From NCBI GenBank assembly GCA_029940345.1, contig JAOZRC010000377.1:1-5779 (forward strand): 5,779 bases of DNA. Reading direction: 5' to 3'. This document shows positions 4,001 through 5,779 of the stretch, in pieces. How positions within the stretch are numbered: the stretch's first letter is position 1; each line of letters starts with the position of its first letter. The stretch is from Desulfobacterales bacterium (GTDB taxonomy: Bacteria > Desulfobacterota > Desulfobacteria > Desulfobacterales > JAUCGF01). Under the pieces are notes generated by a model. The model was not told the origin of the DNA, searched no databases, and saw only the letters and a program-made list of their open reading frames with translations. Position numbers and translations under genes: made by a program.

Positions 4001-5377
4001 ATGAACACATCAAAAAAAACTAAATTTTCTTTTCCTTACGAGCCGCAGAGGAGTGCCCTATTTGTAGCGGGTGCGCTTTTCGCTTTGCTGATTACCTTTA
4101 GCATTAATGCTTATGCCGCATCCGAAAACGTATCTGTTGAACCGGTCGCCAAATTCGCCCTACCAGAAAAAAAGGTGAAAATCGGGGACCTGCTTCGCTA
4201 TGCTTACGAAAATAATCCGTCGATTCTGGCCGCAAGTCATGGCTGGAAAGCCAAGTTGGAGAACTATCGGGTGGCAACAGGTTACCCCGATCCTCAAATC
4301 ATGGTCACCTATTTCCCTGAACCTATTGAAACACGCTTAGGCCCCCAGGATTGGAATGCCAGCATTTCCCAGATGATCCCCTTTCCTGGAAAATTGCGTA
4401 CGGCTGGTGACATGGTGAAGGCGGATGTGCGCATTGCCCGTCTGAATTTAGATAAAACGATTCGCAATATTACGACATCAATACTCGAATCCTTTTATGA
4501 ATTAGGCTACATTCGTGAAGCCAAACGTATTGCGGCAAAAAATAGCGAACTCCTTAAGCTTCTCAGAAAAACAGGTGAAACAGCATACACCCAGAATCGG
4601 GCGGCCTTTGCCGATGTTGTCAAAGCACAATCCCAGACCGCTCAACTGCGTTATGATGCGCTTCTTCTGAATGAATTGGAGCAGACTGAAAGCACCCGGC
4701 TCAACGGCTTTTTAAACCGGCCTCCGGATGCGCCCATCGGCCTTATGGATTCGGCACTGTTTCAACCCATTGTTTATAAATTGGAAAATATTTACCACCT
4801 TGCCGAGGAAGGCCAGGAAGAGATCCGGATTGCGGCGATTAAGGAGGAAAAGGCCAAACTGAAAGCAGATTTGGCCAGCTATCAAAATTTACCCCATTTC
4901 AAAATGGGCCTTTTTTATGCTTCTATCGGAGATCCTGACACCCAAACGATGCCGGACGACGCTGGACGCGATGCCATTGGCGTGCAGTTCGGCATGACGC
5001 TTCCGATCTGGTTTGGCAAAAACAGCGGACGTAAGCAAAGCGCCCATGCCGATGCGGAAAAAGCCAAGGCCCTCAAAACCGTGCGTGTTATTGAAACCCG
5101 GACAAAGATTCGCAACCTGTTTTTCCGTTTGCAAAACGCCCAAAGGCTTATCGCGCTTTACAGGGATGAGATGCTGCCCCAGGCGGTGAACGCCATGGAA
5201 ACGGCGGAAACCTGGTTCCGTGAGGGCGAAGGCAGTTTTGCCGATTTTGTCGAAACCCAAGCGGCGTTATATAATTTTGAACTCTCCCTGGCCCGCGCTT
5301 ATGCAGATTATGGCAAATACCTTTCTCGCCTTGAAAAACTGACCGGGCAACGCCTGACGGCAAAGGAGGAAAAATGA
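4001..5377 (+). CDS. TolC-family outer-membrane efflux protein (CusC/CzcC-like)
   Basis: TolC-family trimers form the outer-membrane channel of tripartite efflux pumps and work with a periplasmic adaptor and, in the metal-efflux group, an RND pump. The 458-residue product begins with a Sec signal peptide: KK near the N-terminus, a hydrophobic core at about 19-35, and likely cleavage after AYA (A39). No lipobox cysteine is seen, unlike E. coli CusC. The mature part shows the two-repeat TolC plan: a first helical unit with LLRYAYENNPSILAA, the strand QMIPFPGKL, long helices about 130-215 including FADVVKAQSQTAQL, then a second unit with IGVQFGMTLPIWFGKN and helices ending FADFVETQAALYNFELSLA. 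Length is usual for the family. QMIPFPGKL is typical of heavy-metal-efflux relatives; the substrate is not shown by sequence. The last codons overlap the next gene as ATGA, so the two are co-translated. Confidence 0.9.
   Translation: MNTSKKTKFSFPYEPQRSALFVAGALFALLITFSINAYAASENVSVEPVAKFALPEKKVKIGDLLRYAYENNPSILAASHGWKAKLENYRVATGYPDPQIMVTYFPEPIETRLGPQDWNASISQMIPFPGKLRTAGDMVKADVRIARLNLDKTIRNITTSILESFYELGYIREAKRIAAKNSELLKLLRKTGETAYTQNRAAFADVVKAQSQTAQLRYDALLLNELEQTESTRLNGFLNRPPDAPIGLMDSALFQPIVYKLENIYHLAEEGQEEIRIAAIKEEKAKLKADLASYQNLPHFKMGLFYASIGDPDTQTMPDDAGRDAIGVQFGMTLPIWFGKNSGRKQSAHADAEKAKALKTVRVIETRTKIRNLFFRLQNAQRLIALYRDEMLPQAVNAMETAETWFREGEGSFADFVETQAALYNFELSLARAYADYGKYLSRLEKLTGQRLTAKEEK
5364..5369 (+). 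promoter_or_regulatory. Shine-Dalgarno of the gene after tolC
   Basis: A perfect AGGAGG inside the last tolC codons lies four bases before ATG 5374. With the ATGA stop/start overlap, it supports a real, well-translated downstream gene. Confidence 0.75.
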
Positions 5378-5779
5378 ATCGCTTCATCAAAATTCACAGC
5401 CTTATTATCGGTGTAATGATTACGCTATTTACATCTTATGTTCATGCGGATTATCAAAAACTGCGCCAGGAGTTTGAAGATTACACGCCGACACCCTATT
5501 TCACCTCCCATCAGCGTGTTACCAGTCTACCCGCTGAAACTGATAAAACAAAGATTTCAGAACCTTCTGATTTCACACAGGTCAAAGAGAGTATACGCAA
5601 AGTTCAGGCGCATTGGAAGCGATCTTTGCGGGACAGCACCGCAAATGACACCGCTTTTATCCACATAACACCGGCGCAAATGGAAAAATATCGTCAGCTA
5701 ACTTCAGATGACGATTCGGTAAAGCGCATGCTTCAGGCTAAATTTTCGCTAAAAGACCTTGAAGCACTGGTGCTCCTTC
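5374..5779 (+). CDS. Secreted protein, 5' part only; possibly a second efflux-system component
   Basis: An open frame from ATG 5374 runs off the right edge with 135 codons visible. It starts with a Sec signal peptide (MNRFIKIHS, a hydrophobic core to about residue 21, likely cleavage after VHA at A25), so the product is exported. The mature N-terminus is hydrophilic and probably helical, rich in charged residues, with a region about 85-135 containing HITPAQMEKYRQL and ending FSLKDLEALVLL. That last piece resembles the opening helix of TolC-family domains (LxxLExLVLxxNPxL), so a second TolC-like protein with a long N-terminal extension is a reasonable guess; a novel periplasmic partner is the alternative. 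It overlaps tolC by four bases (ATGA) and has a perfect AGGAGG, so it is the second gene of the efflux operon. Confidence 0.7.
   Translation, partial: MNRFIKIHSLIIGVMITLFTSYVHADYQKLRQEFEDYTPTPYFTSHQRVTSLPAETDKTKISEPSDFTQVKESIRKVQAHWKRSLRDSTANDTAFIHITPAQMEKYRQLTSDDDSVKRMLQAKFSLKDLEALVLL

Noticed and set aside
5438..5668. A 76-codon plus-strand open frame near the right edge.
   Set aside because: It is a different-frame shadow of the secreted-protein gene starting at 5374, which has a perfect ribosome site and a signal peptide.
1..5779. CRISPR array, tRNA, rRNA, or insertion-sequence ends.
   Set aside because: I saw no regularly spaced long repeats, no tRNA-like cloverleaf or rRNA signature, and no transposase motifs or paired terminal inverted repeats.

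Overview
The window looks like chromosomal DNA of a Gram-negative bacterium, most likely a member of the Desulfobacterota (sulfate-reducer-like deltaproteobacteria). The basis is a proteobacterial-type DksA, an outer-membrane TolC-family protein with the QMIPFPGKL motif of metal-efflux relatives, a possible sigma-54-type promoter, and an rnc/Elp3-like radical SAM gene pair. This assignment is inference; there is no rRNA or other phylogenetic marker here.

Layout: (a) 1-275 is very AT-rich. It holds a short open frame running in from the left edge (unrecognised C-terminus, stop at 155-157) and a good sigma-70-type promoter just before dksA. (b) 276-3316 is a tightly packed plus-strand block, probably one operon: dksA, then a PHP-domain phosphoesterase/nuclease continuous in frame with ribonuclease III, then an Elp3-like radical SAM protein without an acetyltransferase domain. 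All junctions overlap. The block joins a transcription regulator of stable RNA synthesis with RNA-processing and probable RNA-modification enzymes. (c) 3161-3721, minus strand, is a decayed HicAB toxin-antitoxin locus. The hicA frame has an in-frame TAA and hicB keeps only its N-terminal half before running into antisense of the radical SAM gene. (d) 3722-4000 is an AT-rich divergent spacer. It has a TCGACAA/TTGTCGA palindrome (candidate hicAB operator), a GG-N10-GC element overlapping an extended -10 box (candidate promoter for the efflux genes), and an array of degenerate 7-nt repeats. (e) 4001-5779 is a second plus-strand operon: a TolC-family outer-membrane protein, then by ATGA overlap a secreted protein that runs off the right edge.

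The most interesting object is the PHP-RNase III open frame (about 619-2268). No stop separates an apparently complete PHP domain (the RNase AM/TrpH-YciV type) from a complete RNase III. RNase III makes the primary cuts in rRNA precursors, and RNase AM-type PHP enzymes trim 5' ends, so a single polypeptide would unite two successive steps. A well-placed Shine-Dalgarno and ATG at the domain boundary means a separate RNase III could also be made. A single missed base in the assembly is the main competing explanation.
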